This document shows positions 9,400 to 18,454 of a stretch of 64,000 nt of DNA, one piece after another (the first letter of the stretch is position 1; every line of letters starts with the position of its first letter). The position numbers and the translations under genes are program-made. The DNA is from Streptomyces marincola. Lineage in GTDB: Bacteria; Actinomycetota; Actinomycetes; Streptomycetales; Streptomycetaceae. The notes beneath the pieces are model-generated. The model had not been told where the DNA came from. It was given only the letters and a program-made list of their open reading frames with translations, and searched no databases. The stretch is from contig NZ_CP084541.1 of the NCBI RefSeq assembly GCF_020410765.1, positions 2,927,001 to 2,991,000 of the forward strand. The letters are read 5' to 3'.

Positions 9400-10038
9400 T
9401 CAGACGGCGAGGCCCGCGAGGTGGGCGTCGAGCCAGTCGGGGAACGCGGTCAGATCGGGCAGCACCGTGTCGGCGCCCGCGGCGCTCAGTTCCTCGCCGG
9501 CGCACGGCCCGGTGGCCACGGCGACGGAGTGCGCGCCGGCGGCACGCGCGCCCCGCACATCCCCGACGTGGTCGCCGACGTAGACCCGCGCGCCGTGCGC
9601 GCGCAGGGCGCTCGCCTTCCCCTCGGCCCACAGCGAGCCGATCACGGTGTCAGGGCCGAGCCCGAGGTGGTCGACGTGCAGTTCCGCGTTCGGCTGGTAC
9701 TTGGCGGTGACGACGATGGCACGTCCGCCGTGCCGGTGCACGGCCGCGATGGCCTCCCGCGCGCCGGGCAGCGCGTCGGTGCCGTGCACGGCGTGCGCGG
9801 GATACAGCGCGCGGTAGCGGTCGGCGGTGGCGCCGACCTCCTCGGCGGGGAACCAGTGGGCCAGCTCCTCCTCCACGGGCGGCCCGAGCCGCGAGACCAC
9901 GAGGTCGGAGTCGACGTACACCCCGGTCTCCGCGGACAGCGCGTCGTACGCTGCCTTGATCCCCGGCCTGGAGTCGATGAGGGTCATGTCGAGATCGAAT
10001 CCGACGGTCAGCGGAACTGTCTGCGGGGAATGCGGCAT
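9400..10038 (-). CDS. HAD-superfamily phosphatase (phosphoglycolate-phosphatase-like)
   Basis: 212 aa with all HAD motifs: motif I FDLDMTLID (about residues 13-21), motif II VVTAKY, a Lys in the WAEGKASAL segment and motif IV VYVGDHVGDVRGA. The helical cap after motif I is that of class I HADs such as Gph. Substrate is unknown. ATG 10038 is chosen because CACAAT lies 6 nt upstream; an in-frame ATG at 10062 is possible. The iron box at 10071-10089 directly precedes it on this strand as well as the divergent transporter, so it may be iron-controlled. Confidence 0.85.
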   Translation of the reverse strand: MPHSPQTVPLTVGFDLDMTLIDSRPGIKAAYDALSAETGVYVDSDLVVSRLGPPVEEELAHWFPAEEVGATADRYRALYPAHAVHGTDALPGAREAIAAVHRHGGRAIVVTAKYQPNAELHVDHLGLGPDTVIGSLWAEGKASALRAHGARVYVGDHVGDVRGARAAGAHSVAVATGPCAGEELSAAGADTVLPDLTAFPDWLDAHLAGLAV

Positions 10039-10070
10039 AGGGCTATTGTGCCTCCAGCACATGCCAGAGC

Positions 10071-10089
10071 TTAGGGTCGCCTAACCTAA
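10071..10089. promoter_or_regulatory. DmdR/IdeR-type iron box
   Basis: On the reverse strand this 19-mer reads TTAGGTTAGGCGACCCTAA. The actinobacterial iron-repressor consensus (TTAGGTTAGGCTCACCTAA, from memory) matches at 16 of 19 positions, including the whole left half. It lies between the HAD gene and the iron-siderophore transporter, 188 nt before the first permease. Repression of the transporter by DmdR under iron sufficiency is a strong inference. Confidence 0.85.
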
Positions 10090-10277
10090 GTACCGTCCGG
10101 CCGCACAAGTCCCCCGCGGGGCGAGCGAGTTCCCGCCGTCCCTCGCCGCCCTCCCGTCGCCCCCTCGTCCCCGCCTCCTCTCCGCCCCGCGCCGCCCGCC
10201 GCTCGTTCGCCGCTCGTTCGCCGCTCGTTCGCCTCCCCGCCCGTCCGCCCGGCCCCGACCGCCCCGTCGAGGAGCGC

Positions 10278-11336
10278 ATGCCTGCCACCACGACCACACC
10301 ACCGCCACGCGAACGCGCCCCGGCGCGCGCCACCGCGCGACCGGCGGCGGCTCGGCGTTCGACGCTGCTGGTCGCCGCGTGCGCGGCGGTCGCGCTCGCC
10401 GCGTTGCTCAGCCTGGCGCTCGGCAGCCGTTCCCTCGCGCCGGCCGACGTGTGGCAGGCCCTGTTCGGCCACGGCGAGGGGCCCGCGGTGCAGGTGGTGC
10501 GGGAGATGCGGGTGCCGCGCACGGTGATCGGCTGCATGGTCGGGGCTGCGCTCGGCATGGCGGGCGCGGTGATGCAGGGCCTGACCCGCAACCCCATCGC
10601 GGAACCCGGCCTGCTCGGCGTCAGCCAGGGCGCCGCGCTCGGCGTGGTGCTCGGCATCGCGTTCGCGGGCGCGCACGCGCTGACCGACTACGTGTGGTTC
10701 GCGCTGGCCGGGGCCGCCGTCTCGGGCGTCGCCGTCTACGCGGTGGCCTCGCGCGGGCGCGGCGGCGCCTCGCCGGTCAAGCTCGCGCTGTCGGGCGCGG
10801 CCGTCAACGCGCTGCTCGCCTCCGTCGTCGCGGGCGTGCTGACGACGCGGTCCTCCACGCTCGAAGAGTTCCGCTTCTGGCAGGTCGGCTCGCTGACCGG
10901 GCGCGACGCCGCCATCGCCGCCGACGTCTGGCCGTTCCTCCTGGCCGGGACGCTGCTCGTGCTGGCCGCGGCCCGGGGCCTCGACGCGCTCGCGCTCGGC
11001 GAGGACGTCGCCCGCGGCCTCGGCCAGAACGTCGCGCTCGTGCGCGTCACCGCCGGGCTCGGCGCCGCCGTGCTCGCGGGCGCCGCGGTGGCCGCGGCGG
11101 GCCCGATCGCGTTCGTCGGGCTGGCCGTCCCGCACGTGGCGCGCGCGCTCGTGGGCGGCTCGCACCGGTGGGTGCTGCCGATGGCGGCGCTGCTCGGCGC
11201 GGTGGTGCTGCTGGTCGCCGATGTCGTGGCACGGCTGGTGTTCCCGCCCTCCGAGGTGCCCTCCGGGGTGATGACGGCGCTGATCGGGGTGCCGTTCCTG
11301 GTGTACCTGGTCCGCAGGTCGGGGGTGCGGTCGTGA
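10278..11336 (+). CDS. FecCD-family iron-siderophore ABC permease 1
   Basis: 352 aa with 9-10 transmembrane helices. It has the FecCD signatures MRVPRTVIGCMVGAALGMAGAVMQGLTRNP and the C-terminal GPIAFVGLAVPHVAR and SEVPSGVMTALIGVPFLVYL. It forms half of the membrane channel for a ferric siderophore. The ATG is preceded by GAGGAG. It overlaps the second permease by 4 nt (GTGA). The iron box upstream should control the whole four-gene unit. The 5' gap contains an 11-nt unit (GCTCGTTCGCC) repeated three times around 10200-10232. Confidence 0.93.
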   Translation: MPATTTTPPPRERAPARATARPAAARRSTLLVAACAAVALAALLSLALGSRSLAPADVWQALFGHGEGPAVQVVREMRVPRTVIGCMVGAALGMAGAVMQGLTRNPIAEPGLLGVSQGAALGVVLGIAFAGAHALTDYVWFALAGAAVSGVAVYAVASRGRGGASPVKLALSGAAVNALLASVVAGVLTTRSSTLEEFRFWQVGSLTGRDAAIAADVWPFLLAGTLLVLAAARGLDALALGEDVARGLGQNVALVRVTAGLGAAVLAGAAVAAAGPIAFVGLAVPHVARALVGGSHRWVLPMAALLGAVVLLVADVVARLVFPPSEVPSGVMTALIGVPFLVYLVRRSGVRS

Positions 11337-12406
11337 GCGGCGCGGCCGTGCGCGGTCCGCGGCCTGCCGTCGCGGCGGCCGGGTACGCGGTGGCCCGCGG
11401 GCGCGGTGCGTCCTTCCTGCTGCACCGGCGGTCCGCGGCGGTCGCCGGCCTGCTCGCGGTGCTGCTGCTGGCCGCCTGCGTGACGTCGCTGTGCGTGGGG
11501 AGTTCGGCCGTCGCGCCCGGGCAGGCGCTGCGGGCGGCGTTCGGCATGGAGTCGTCGGCCGCGTTCGTGGTGGGCACGCTGCGCCTGCCGAGACTGACGC
11601 TCGGCCTGCTGGTCGGTGCCGCGCTCGGCGTGGCGGGGGCGCTCGTCCAGACCGTCGCGCGCAACCCGCTGGCCAGCCCCGACATCATCGGCGTCACGCA
11701 CGGCGCCGCCGCCATGACGGTGGGCGCCATGACGTTCGGCACGGTGTCGACGGCGGTGCTGCCCTACTGGTCGGTGGCCGGCGGGCTCGCCGCCGCCGCG
11801 CTCGTCTACGTCTTCGCGTGGCGCGGCGGCCTGCACGCGGCCCGTTTCGTGCTCATCGGCATCGGCTTCGCGATCGCGCTGCGCTCGGTCACGCAGCTGT
11901 TCCTGACCAAGGGCGACCAGCAGACCGCGCAGCAGGCGACGGTGTGGATGACCGGCTCACTGAACGGGCGCGGCCACGCCGAGGCCGCGCCCCTCGCGTT
12001 CGCGCTGCTGCTCCTGCTGCCCGCCGTGGTGTGGGCGGCGCGCGCGGCGCGGTCCGTCGTGCTCGACGACGACACGGCCACCGCGCTCGGCGTGCGGCTC
12101 GGCCGGGTCAGGCTCGGCCTCGCGACGCTCGGCGTGCTGCTCGCCGCGCTCGCGACCGGCGCGGCGGGTCCCGTGGACTTCGTCGCGCTGCTCGCGCCGC
12201 AGATCGTGCGCCGTCTGACGGGCGGCGCGCAGATCCCGCTGGTGTGCTCGGCGCTCGTGGGCGCGTTCCTCACCGTGGTCGCCGATGTCCTGGCGCGCAC
12301 GCTGTTCTCGCCGGCCGAACTGCCCGTCGGAGTGCTGACGGCCGCGGTGGGCGCGCCGTACCTGCTCTGGCTGATCGTCAGCAACCGCACCGGAGGTCGC
12401 GCATGA
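11333..12406 (+). CDS. FecCD-family iron-siderophore ABC permease 2
   Basis: 357 aa, second channel subunit. It carries LRLPRLTLGLLVGAALGVAGALVQTVARNPLASPDIIGV and the C-terminal GPVDFVALLAPQIVRRLTGG and AELPVGVLTAAVGAPYLLWL. A 30-residue Arg/Ala-rich cytoplasmic head precedes the first helix. GTG 11333 overlaps the stop of permease 1 by 4 nt and the stop overlaps the ATPase start by 4 nt, so translation is coupled throughout. The two permeases are paralogous, as in Fep/Fag-type systems. Confidence 0.93.
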   Translation: MSGAAVRGPRPAVAAAGYAVARGRGASFLLHRRSAAVAGLLAVLLLAACVTSLCVGSSAVAPGQALRAAFGMESSAAFVVGTLRLPRLTLGLLVGAALGVAGALVQTVARNPLASPDIIGVTHGAAAMTVGAMTFGTVSTAVLPYWSVAGGLAAAALVYVFAWRGGLHAARFVLIGIGFAIALRSVTQLFLTKGDQQTAQQATVWMTGSLNGRGHAEAAPLAFALLLLLPAVVWAARAARSVVLDDDTATALGVRLGRVRLGLATLGVLLAALATGAAGPVDFVALLAPQIVRRLTGGAQIPLVCSALVGAFLTVVADVLARTLFSPAELPVGVLTAAVGAPYLLWLIVSNRTGGRA

Positions 12407-13338
12407 GTCACCGGCTGGGCGCCAGGGGCCTGGTCCTGGGCTACGACGAGTCGTCCCCCGTGGTCGACGGCCTCGACCTGGACGTGCCCGACGGGCAGGT
12501 CACCGTCATCGTCGGGCCGAACGCGTGCGGCAAGTCGACGACGCTGCGCGCGCTCGGGCGGCTGCTGCGCCCGAGCGGCGGCGCCGTTCTGCTCGACGGG
12601 CAGGAGCTGGCGCGCATCCCGACGCGGCGCGTCGCGCAGGCGATCGGGCTGCTGCCGCAGTCGCCCGCGGCGCCCGAGGGCATCACGGTGGCCGACCTGG
12701 TGGCGCGCGGCAGGCAGCCGCACCAGCGGTGGTGGCGGCAGTGGTCGGACGCCGACGAACGCGCCGTGCGGGAGGCGATGGAGCTGACGGATGTCGCGTC
12801 GCTGGCCGCCAGGCCCGTGGACGCGCTCTCGGGCGGGCAGCGGCAGCGGGTGTGGATCGCGATGGCGCTGGCCCAGGAGACGGACCTGCTGCTGCTCGAC
12901 GAGCCGACGACGTTCCTCGACATCGCGCACCAGGTCGACGTGCTGAACCTCGTGCGGCGCCTGGAGCGCACGGTCGTCACGGTGCTGCACGACCTCAACC
13001 AGGCGGCCCGTTACGGGGACTTCCTGGTCGCGATGAAGGACGGCCGGATCGTGGCCCGCGGCCGGCCGGACGCGGTGGTCACGGCCGGTCTGGTGCGCGA
13101 GGTGTTCGGCCTCGACGCCGTCGTCGTGCCCGACCCGGTGACCGGCTCGCCCCTGGTCGTTCCCGGGCCGCCGGCGCCGCGCCCGGCGGAACGCGCACCC
13201 GGGCGCGGCGGGCCGGCCGGACGCGGCGCGCCGACCGAGCCGGCCGGTACCGCCGAGGACGCCGGGGCGGCCGGGACCGCGGGCGGCCCCGGCAGCACAG
13301 CGAACCCACCCGCCACAGAAGGAGCGACGTCCACATGA
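12403..13338 (+). CDS. Iron-siderophore ABC transporter ATP-binding protein
   Basis: 311 aa. Walker A (GPNACGKST, about residues 38-46), signature LSGGQRQRVWIAMALAQ, Walker B LLLLDEPTTFLD and the switch His in TVLHDLNQA are all present, so it should be an active ATPase of the FecE type. After the domain, residues about 250-311 form an unusual low-complexity tail rich in Ala, Gly, Pro and Thr with no predicted structure. The ATG overlaps permease 2 (ATGA) and has GGAGGT upstream. Its stop overlaps the start of the binding-protein gene. Confidence 0.93.
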   Translation: MSHRLGARGLVLGYDESSPVVDGLDLDVPDGQVTVIVGPNACGKSTTLRALGRLLRPSGGAVLLDGQELARIPTRRVAQAIGLLPQSPAAPEGITVADLVARGRQPHQRWWRQWSDADERAVREAMELTDVASLAARPVDALSGGQRQRVWIAMALAQETDLLLLDEPTTFLDIAHQVDVLNLVRRLERTVVTVLHDLNQAARYGDFLVAMKDGRIVARGRPDAVVTAGLVREVFGLDAVVVPDPVTGSPLVVPGPPAPRPAERAPGRGGPAGRGAPTEPAGTAEDAGAAGTAGGPGSTANPPATEGATST

Positions 13339-14318
13339 ACCGCAGGCACCGCACCCGCACCGCCTCCGCCATGGCCCTGACCGCCGCCCTCGTGCTCGCC
13401 GCCTGCGGCTCCGACGACTCCGGTGGCGCCGGGGACGGCGGGCCGGCGGACGGCGAGGGGGCCACGAGGACCGTCGAGACCGCGATGGGGCCGGTCGAGG
13501 TTCCCGAACGCCCCGAGCGCGTCGTCGTCCTCGACACCGCGGAACTCGACAGCGCGATCACGCTGGGCGTCACGCCCGTCGGCGCGGTGCGCACCGACAC
13601 CGGCACGATGTTCCTCGACTACCTGCCGCAGGACCGGCTCGAAGGCATCGAGAACGTCGGCGTCATCGCGCAGCCCGACCTGGAGGCGATCCACGAGCTC
13701 GACCCGGACCTGATCCTCGGCAGCAAGGTGCGCGACGAGCAGCGCTACGACGAGCTGTCGCAGATCGCGCCGACCGTGTTCACCGAGAACGTCGGCGCGC
13801 CCTGGCAGGAGAACTTCCTGCTGCACGCCGAGGCGCTGGGCGCCTCGGCCGAGGCCGAGGAGGTCGTCGCCCGCTACGAGGCGCGCGCGGCAGAGGTCAC
13901 CGAGGCGGTCGGCGGCCCCGAGGCCGCCGCGCGGACCGAGGTCAGCATGGTCCGCTTCATCGAGGGCGGCAACACGCGCCTGTACGGCGAGGAGAACTTC
14001 ATCGGCACGATCCTCTCCGACGTCGGCCTCGGCAGGCCGGCCGTCGTGGACGAGGCGGAGGACGGCTTCGCGGTCGAGGTCAGCCCCGAGCAGGTCGACC
14101 GGGCCGACGCCGACATCGTCTTCTACACCTCCTACGGCGCGCCGGACGCCTCGGGCGAGGAGGCGGCCGTCGGCGGGCCGCTGTGGGAGGGGCTCTCCGC
14201 CGTGCGCGAGGGGCGCGCGTTCCGCGTGGACGACCAGCTGTGGTTCCTCGGCATCGGCTACACGGCGGCCGGGCACATCCTGGACGAGTTGGAGACGCAC
14301 CTCACCGCCGGAAACTGA
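13335..14318 (+). CDS. Iron-siderophore-binding lipoprotein
   Basis: 327 aa, FhuD/BtuF-type class III solute-binding protein. The signal peptide ends in the lipobox LAAC (Cys24), followed by a Gly/Asp-rich linker. The core shows PERVVVLDTAELDSAITLGV and the DLEAIHELDPDLILGS segment typical of the family. It captures the ferric siderophore outside the cell and passes it to the permeases encoded upstream. Its ATG overlaps the ATPase stop by 4 nt. Which siderophore it binds cannot be told from sequence; no biosynthetic genes lie nearby. Confidence 0.92.
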   Translation: MNRRHRTRTASAMALTAALVLAACGSDDSGGAGDGGPADGEGATRTVETAMGPVEVPERPERVVVLDTAELDSAITLGVTPVGAVRTDTGTMFLDYLPQDRLEGIENVGVIAQPDLEAIHELDPDLILGSKVRDEQRYDELSQIAPTVFTENVGAPWQENFLLHAEALGASAEAEEVVARYEARAAEVTEAVGGPEAAARTEVSMVRFIEGGNTRLYGEENFIGTILSDVGLGRPAVVDEAEDGFAVEVSPEQVDRADADIVFYTSYGAPDASGEEAAVGGPLWEGLSAVREGRAFRVDDQLWFLGIGYTAAGHILDELETHLTAGN

Positions 14319-14361
14319 GCCTCCCCGCGCCCACGGCGCCCGCTGCACCCGCTGAACGGCC

Positions 14362-14395
14362 GCCGGCCGGTCCGCCCGACGGTCGGCCGGCCGGC
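14362..14395. terminator. Probable hairpin between converging transporter and pst operons
   Basis: GCCGGCCG and CGGCCGGC arms (8 bp) enclose about 14-18 nt, in the 83-bp gap between the stops of two converging operons. Several alternative pairings exist because the arms are themselves repetitive. Confidence 0.45.
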
Positions 14396-14401
14396 TCCTC
14401 G

Positions 14402-15511
14402 TCAGTCGGCCTCGCCGACGCGGCCGATCTCCTCGACGACGCGGGCCTTCAGCTCCCGGCCCATCGGTGCGTAGCCGAGTTCGGCCGCGTGCCGGTCGGC
14501 GGTGGCGTCGGTGAGCGTCCAGGTCCAGAAGTCGCGCAGCAGCGCGGCCGTCGCGTCGTCGTAGCCGCACGTGTGGGCGAAGATCCAGTTGGCGCCGGTG
14601 ATCGGGTAGCCGCCGCCCCCGATGTCGTCGATCGCGAACTGGAAGTCGTCCGGGATCTCCGCCTCCTCCGAGGCCGCCGTGGTCGCCTCAAGGGTCGGGG
14701 CCACCGGCGTGCCGTCCTCGTTGACGACGCGGGCCGTGGCGAGGCCCTCGGCCAGCGCGAACGACTGGTTGACGTACCCGAGGCCGCCGGGCCGCTCCCG
14801 CACGGCCGCGGCCACGCCCTCGTTGCCCTCGCCGTCCAGGGTGGCCTCGTGCCAGTCGAGGTCCGTGCCCTCCGCGTAGCGTTCGGCCCAGAACGGGACC
14901 TCGGTGGTCAGGTAGTGCGAGAACACGTACGTCGTGCCCGAGCCGTCGCCCCGGCGCACCGGCACGATCGGCTCGGCCGGCAGGTCGAGCCCGGGGTTGA
15001 GCGCGGCGACCGCCGGGTCGTCGTACCGGGTGATCCGCCCGTCGTAGATGCCGGCGATCACCTCGGCGGTGAGCACCAGGCCGTCCAGCGCGTCGTCGTT
15101 GAGCACGAGGGCCACCGCGCCGAACACGACGGGGAACTGGATGGCGGGGCAGCCGCGGACGTCGGCCGCGATGTCGAGTTCACCGGGCCGCAGCGGCCGT
15201 TCCGACGAGCCGAAGTCGACCGTTCCCGCGAGGAACTGCTCGATGCCGCCGCCCGAGCCCACCGCCCGGTAGTCGACGCGCGCGCCGGTCTCCACGTGCC
15301 CGGTGTAGTGGGCCGTCCACCGGTCGAACAGCGGCCCGGGGAACGTCGCCCCCGAGCCCTCGACGCGGCCGGACAGGGAGCCGCGGTGCACGGCGGCCCC
15401 TTGGCCGTCGCCGCCACCGCCGCCGCCACCGGCGCAGCCGGTGATCAGCAGCGTGGCCGCCGCGGTGACCGCCGCGGTGACCGCGGCGGCCACGCGGAGC
15501 CGCTTCCGCAT
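14402..15511 (-). CDS. Second phosphate-binding lipoprotein PstS2, downstream of pstB
   Basis: 369 aa. A lipoprotein signal (lipobox ITGC, Cys26) is followed by a run of Gly. The mature part has the PstS pattern: GSGATFPGPLFDRW, YRAVGSGGGIEQFLAGTVDFGSSERPL, and RRGDGSGTTYVFSHYL with the Ser/Thr-rich phosphate loop. It lies 18 nt after pstB, so it is probably the last gene of the pst operon. It is clearly divergent from the first PstS (18684-19802). Two binding proteins on one permease suggest different affinities or conditions. Standard pst operons have one pstS at the front. Confidence 0.9.
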   Translation of the reverse strand: MRKRLRVAAAVTAAVTAAATLLITGCAGGGGGGGDGQGAAVHRGSLSGRVEGSGATFPGPLFDRWTAHYTGHVETGARVDYRAVGSGGGIEQFLAGTVDFGSSERPLRPGELDIAADVRGCPAIQFPVVFGAVALVLNDDALDGLVLTAEVIAGIYDGRITRYDDPAVAALNPGLDLPAEPIVPVRRGDGSGTTYVFSHYLTTEVPFWAERYAEGTDLDWHEATLDGEGNEGVAAAVRERPGGLGYVNQSFALAEGLATARVVNEDGTPVAPTLEATTAASEEAEIPDDFQFAIDDIGGGGYPITGANWIFAHTCGYDDATAALLRDFWTWTLTDATADRHAAELGYAPMGRELKARVVEEIGRVGEAD

Positions 15512-15529
15512 GGCGCGTCGCCCCGTGGC

Positions 15530-16309
15530 TCAGCCGAAGCGGCCGGAGACGTAGCGCTCGGTGTCGCTGTTGGCCGGGTTGGTGAAGATCTTCGTGGTGT
15601 CGTCGATCTCCACCAGGCCGCCGGGCTCACCGATCGCCTTGAGGTTGAAGAAGCCCGTCGTGTCGCTGATGCGCTGCGCCTGCTGCATGTTGTGCGTCAC
15701 GATCACGATCGTGTACTGCTCCTTCAGCTCCGTGATCAGGTCCTCGATGGCCTGCGTGGAGATCGGGTCGAGCGCGGAGCACGGCTCGTCCATGAGCAGC
15801 ACGTCGGGCGCGACCGCGATGGCGCGCGCGATGCACAGGCGCTGCTGCTGCCCGCCGGAGAGTCCGGAACCGGGCTTGTTCAGCCGGTCCTTGACCTCTT
15901 CCCACAGGTTCGCCGAGCGCAGCGAGCGCTCGACGAGCTCGTCGAGGTCGGTGCGCTTCATGCGCTTGTTGTTCAGCTTCAGGCCGGCCGCCACGTTGTC
16001 GTAGATGGACATGGTGGGGAACGGGTTGGGCCGCTGGAACACCATGCCGATGTGGCGGCGGACGCCGACGGGGTCGACGTTCGCGCCGTACAGGTCCTGG
16101 TTGTCCATGAGGACCTTGCCCTCGACCCGCGCCTTGGGCACCAGCTCGTGCATGCGGTTCAGGGTCCGCAGGAACGTGGACTTGCCGCAGCCGGAGGGGC
16201 CGATCAGGGCGGTCACGGAGCGCGGCTCGATCGTCATCGAGACGCCCTGCACGGCGAGGAACTTGTCGTAGTAGATGTCGAGGCCCTTGACCTCGATGCG
16301 CTTGGCCAC
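15530..16309 (-). CDS. pstB: Phosphate ABC transporter ATP-binding protein PstB
   Basis: 259 aa, the normal PstB length. Walker A GPSGCGKST at residues 37-45, Q-loop VFQRPNPFP, signature LSGGQQQRLCIARAIA, Walker B VLLMDEPCSALDP and switch His in IVTHNMQQAQ. PstB energises high-affinity phosphate import and, in many bacteria, also signals phosphate sufficiency to the PhoR kinase through PhoU; neither of those genes is in this window. It lies 37 nt after pstA. Confidence 0.97.
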   Translation of the reverse strand: MAKRIEVKGLDIYYDKFLAVQGVSMTIEPRSVTALIGPSGCGKSTFLRTLNRMHELVPKARVEGKVLMDNQDLYGANVDPVGVRRHIGMVFQRPNPFPTMSIYDNVAAGLKLNNKRMKRTDLDELVERSLRSANLWEEVKDRLNKPGSGLSGGQQQRLCIARAIAVAPDVLLMDEPCSALDPISTQAIEDLITELKEQYTIVIVTHNMQQAQRISDTTGFFNLKAIGEPGGLVEIDDTTKIFTNPANSDTERYVSGRFG

Positions 16310-16346
16310 AGTGCTTCGCTTTCTTCTTCGGTCCTGGGCGCGGTCG

Positions 16347-17507
16347 TCAGGCGCGGGTCTTGGGGGCGAACAGCTTGGCGATCAGGCGGGCCACCAGGTT
16401 CAGCGTCATCACGATGAGGATCAGCGCGAGGGCGGCGGACCAGGCCCGGTCGAAGAACGCCTCCTGCGCGAAACCGGGCGCGGTGGAGTACTGGGTGTAC
16501 GAGTAGACCGACAGCGTCGCCATCCGCTCGTCGAACGGGTTGAAGTTGTCGCCCCTGGTGATGCCGACCGTGATCAGCAGCGGCGCCGTCTCGCCGATGA
16601 CGCGGGCGATGGCCAGCGTCACGCCGGTCGCGATGCCGGCGAGCGCCGTCGGCAGCACGACCTTGACGATGGTGCGCCACTTCGGGACGGCCAGCGCGTA
16701 GGACGCCTCGCGCAGCTCGTTCGGCACCAGCTTCAGCATTTCCTCGGCCGAGCGGACGACCACGGGGATCATCAGCACGCTCAGCGCCACGGACCCCATG
16801 AAGCCCATGCGGATGCCCGGCCCGTAGATCAGCTCGAACAGCGCGTAGACGAACAGGCCGGCCACGATGGACGGGATGCCCGTCATGACGTCGACGAAGA
16901 AGGTGATCCAGCGCGCCAGCCGGCCGCGGCCGTACTCGATCAGGTAGATCGCGGTCAGCAGGCCGATGGGCACGGACATCAGCGCGGCCATGCCGGTGAC
17001 GATCAGCGTGCCCATGAGCGCGTGGTGCGCGCCGCCGCCCTCGTTGACGACGCCGAGCATCGAGTTGTTGAAGAAGTCCGCGTCGAAACGGGCCGCGCCC
17101 TCGGAGACCACGGTGGTGATCACCGAGACCAGCGGCAGCAGCGCGAGCAGGAACGCCGAGGTCACCACAGCCGTCACGAGCCGGTCGAACGCCTTGCGCC
17201 GGCCCTCGACCTGGCGGGACCAGCCGTAGATGACGGCGGTGTAGCCGACCGCGGCGACGATGGCGCCGAGCACGGGGCCGAACCCGCCGAGCCACACGAG
17301 GGCTCCGGCGGCGACGGCCGCGAGGAGGACGAGGGGCGCGGCACGGCGCGGCAGCGACCCGTGGGTCAGCGGCATGTCCGTGAGCAGCGCGTCGGCCTGT
17401 TCCCTGGCCCGGCCCGGGTCGTTCAGGTCACCGTTGCCGGGCCCGTTGCCGTCGCCGCCGTTGTGGTTTCCGTCGCCCTTGCCCAGGGAGGTCGTCGAGG
17501 TGGACAT
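16347..17507 (-). CDS. pstA: Phosphate ABC transporter permease PstA
   Basis: 386 aa, longer than the usual 280-300 because of an N-terminal extension: about 45 hydrophilic residues (Gly/Asn-rich) and two extra hydrophobic segments before the conserved core. The core has the PstA pattern FDADFFNNSMLG, the EAA-like loop VPNELREASYALAVPKWRTIVKVVLP, and GETAPLLITVG. Its ATG overlaps the pstC stop by one base (TGATG). It forms the channel with PstC. Confidence 0.95.
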   Translation of the reverse strand: MSTSTTSLGKGDGNHNGGDGNGPGNGDLNDPGRAREQADALLTDMPLTHGSLPRRAAPLVLLAAVAAGALVWLGGFGPVLGAIVAAVGYTAVIYGWSRQVEGRRKAFDRLVTAVVTSAFLLALLPLVSVITTVVSEGAARFDADFFNNSMLGVVNEGGGAHHALMGTLIVTGMAALMSVPIGLLTAIYLIEYGRGRLARWITFFVDVMTGIPSIVAGLFVYALFELIYGPGIRMGFMGSVALSVLMIPVVVRSAEEMLKLVPNELREASYALAVPKWRTIVKVVLPTALAGIATGVTLAIARVIGETAPLLITVGITRGDNFNPFDERMATLSVYSYTQYSTAPGFAQEAFFDRAWSAALALILIVMTLNLVARLIAKLFAPKTRA

Positions 17508-18454
17508 CAGTTGGCTCCCGAGAAGTCGCGACGCCGGTTGATCACCGCGCGGGCCCCCATGTTGACCACGAGAGTGACGGCGAAGAGGACGAGGCCCGAG
17601 GCGATCAGCGTGTTCACGGAGAGGCCGGACGCCTCGGGGAAGGAGAGGGCGATGTTCGCGGCGATCGTCGACGGGTTCTCGCTGCTGATGATGTCGAAGG
17701 AGACCGTGTCCCGGTTGGCGGAGAGCACGATGGCCACCGCCATGGTCTCGCCGAGCGCGCGGCCGAGGCCGAGCATCAGGCCGCCGACGATGCTGGAGCG
17801 GCCGAACGGCAGCACGGCCATGCGGATCATCTCCCAGCGCGTGGCGCCCAGCGCCAGCGACGCCTCCTCGTGCAGCCGCGGCGTCTGGAGGAACGCCTCG
17901 CGGATGACGGCCGTGGCGATCGGCAGGATCATCACGGCGAGCACCAGGATCGCGACGAGCATGGTGCGGCCGGTCGTCGACGCGGGGCCGTCGAAGAACG
18001 GGATGAAGCCGAGGTTCTCCTCAAGCCACCGGGTGGGCTCGACGGTGAGGTCCGCCAGGACGAACGCGCCCCACAGGCCGAAGATGATGCTGGGGACGGC
18101 GGCGAGCAGGTCGATGACGTAGCCCAGCAGCGACGCGATCCGGCGCGGCGCGAAGTGCGTGATGAACAGCGCGATCGCGATGGCCAGCGGGGTGGCGACC
18201 ACCAGGGCGAAGAACGCCGAGAGCAGCGTGCCGAACAGCACCGGCCAGATGTACAGGACGATGCCGTCGCCGCCGTCGATGTCGGAGGAGTCGGCCCACA
18301 GGGCGGGCCACGCCTCGGCCACGAGGAAGGCGGCGACGCCGGCGAGGATCACGAGGATGAGCACGCCCGCCCCGACCGAGGCGCCGGAGAAGACACGGTC
18401 CCCCAGCCGTTGCGGCGCTCCCCGGGTGCGCGTGCTCGTGGTGGTGGGAGGCAC
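17507..18454 (-). CDS. pstC: Phosphate ABC transporter permease PstC
   Basis: 315 aa with six core helices. PstC features: GTLLSAFFALVVATPLAIAIALF, VPSIIFGLWGAFVLA and the EAA-type loop LHEEASLALGATRWEMIRMAVLP, followed by ALGETMAVAIVL. GTG 18454 was chosen because GGGAG lies about 7 nt upstream; the frame is open further but without such a site. It lies 229 nt downstream of pstS, beyond a strong hairpin that may reduce read-through, so PstS can be made in excess over the permease. Confidence 0.95.
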   Translation of the reverse strand: MPPTTTSTRTRGAPQRLGDRVFSGASVGAGVLILVILAGVAAFLVAEAWPALWADSSDIDGGDGIVLYIWPVLFGTLLSAFFALVVATPLAIAIALFITHFAPRRIASLLGYVIDLLAAVPSIIFGLWGAFVLADLTVEPTRWLEENLGFIPFFDGPASTTGRTMLVAILVLAVMILPIATAVIREAFLQTPRLHEEASLALGATRWEMIRMAVLPFGRSSIVGGLMLGLGRALGETMAVAIVLSANRDTVSFDIISSENPSTIAANIALSFPEASGLSVNTLIASGLVLFAVTLVVNMGARAVINRRRDFSGAN

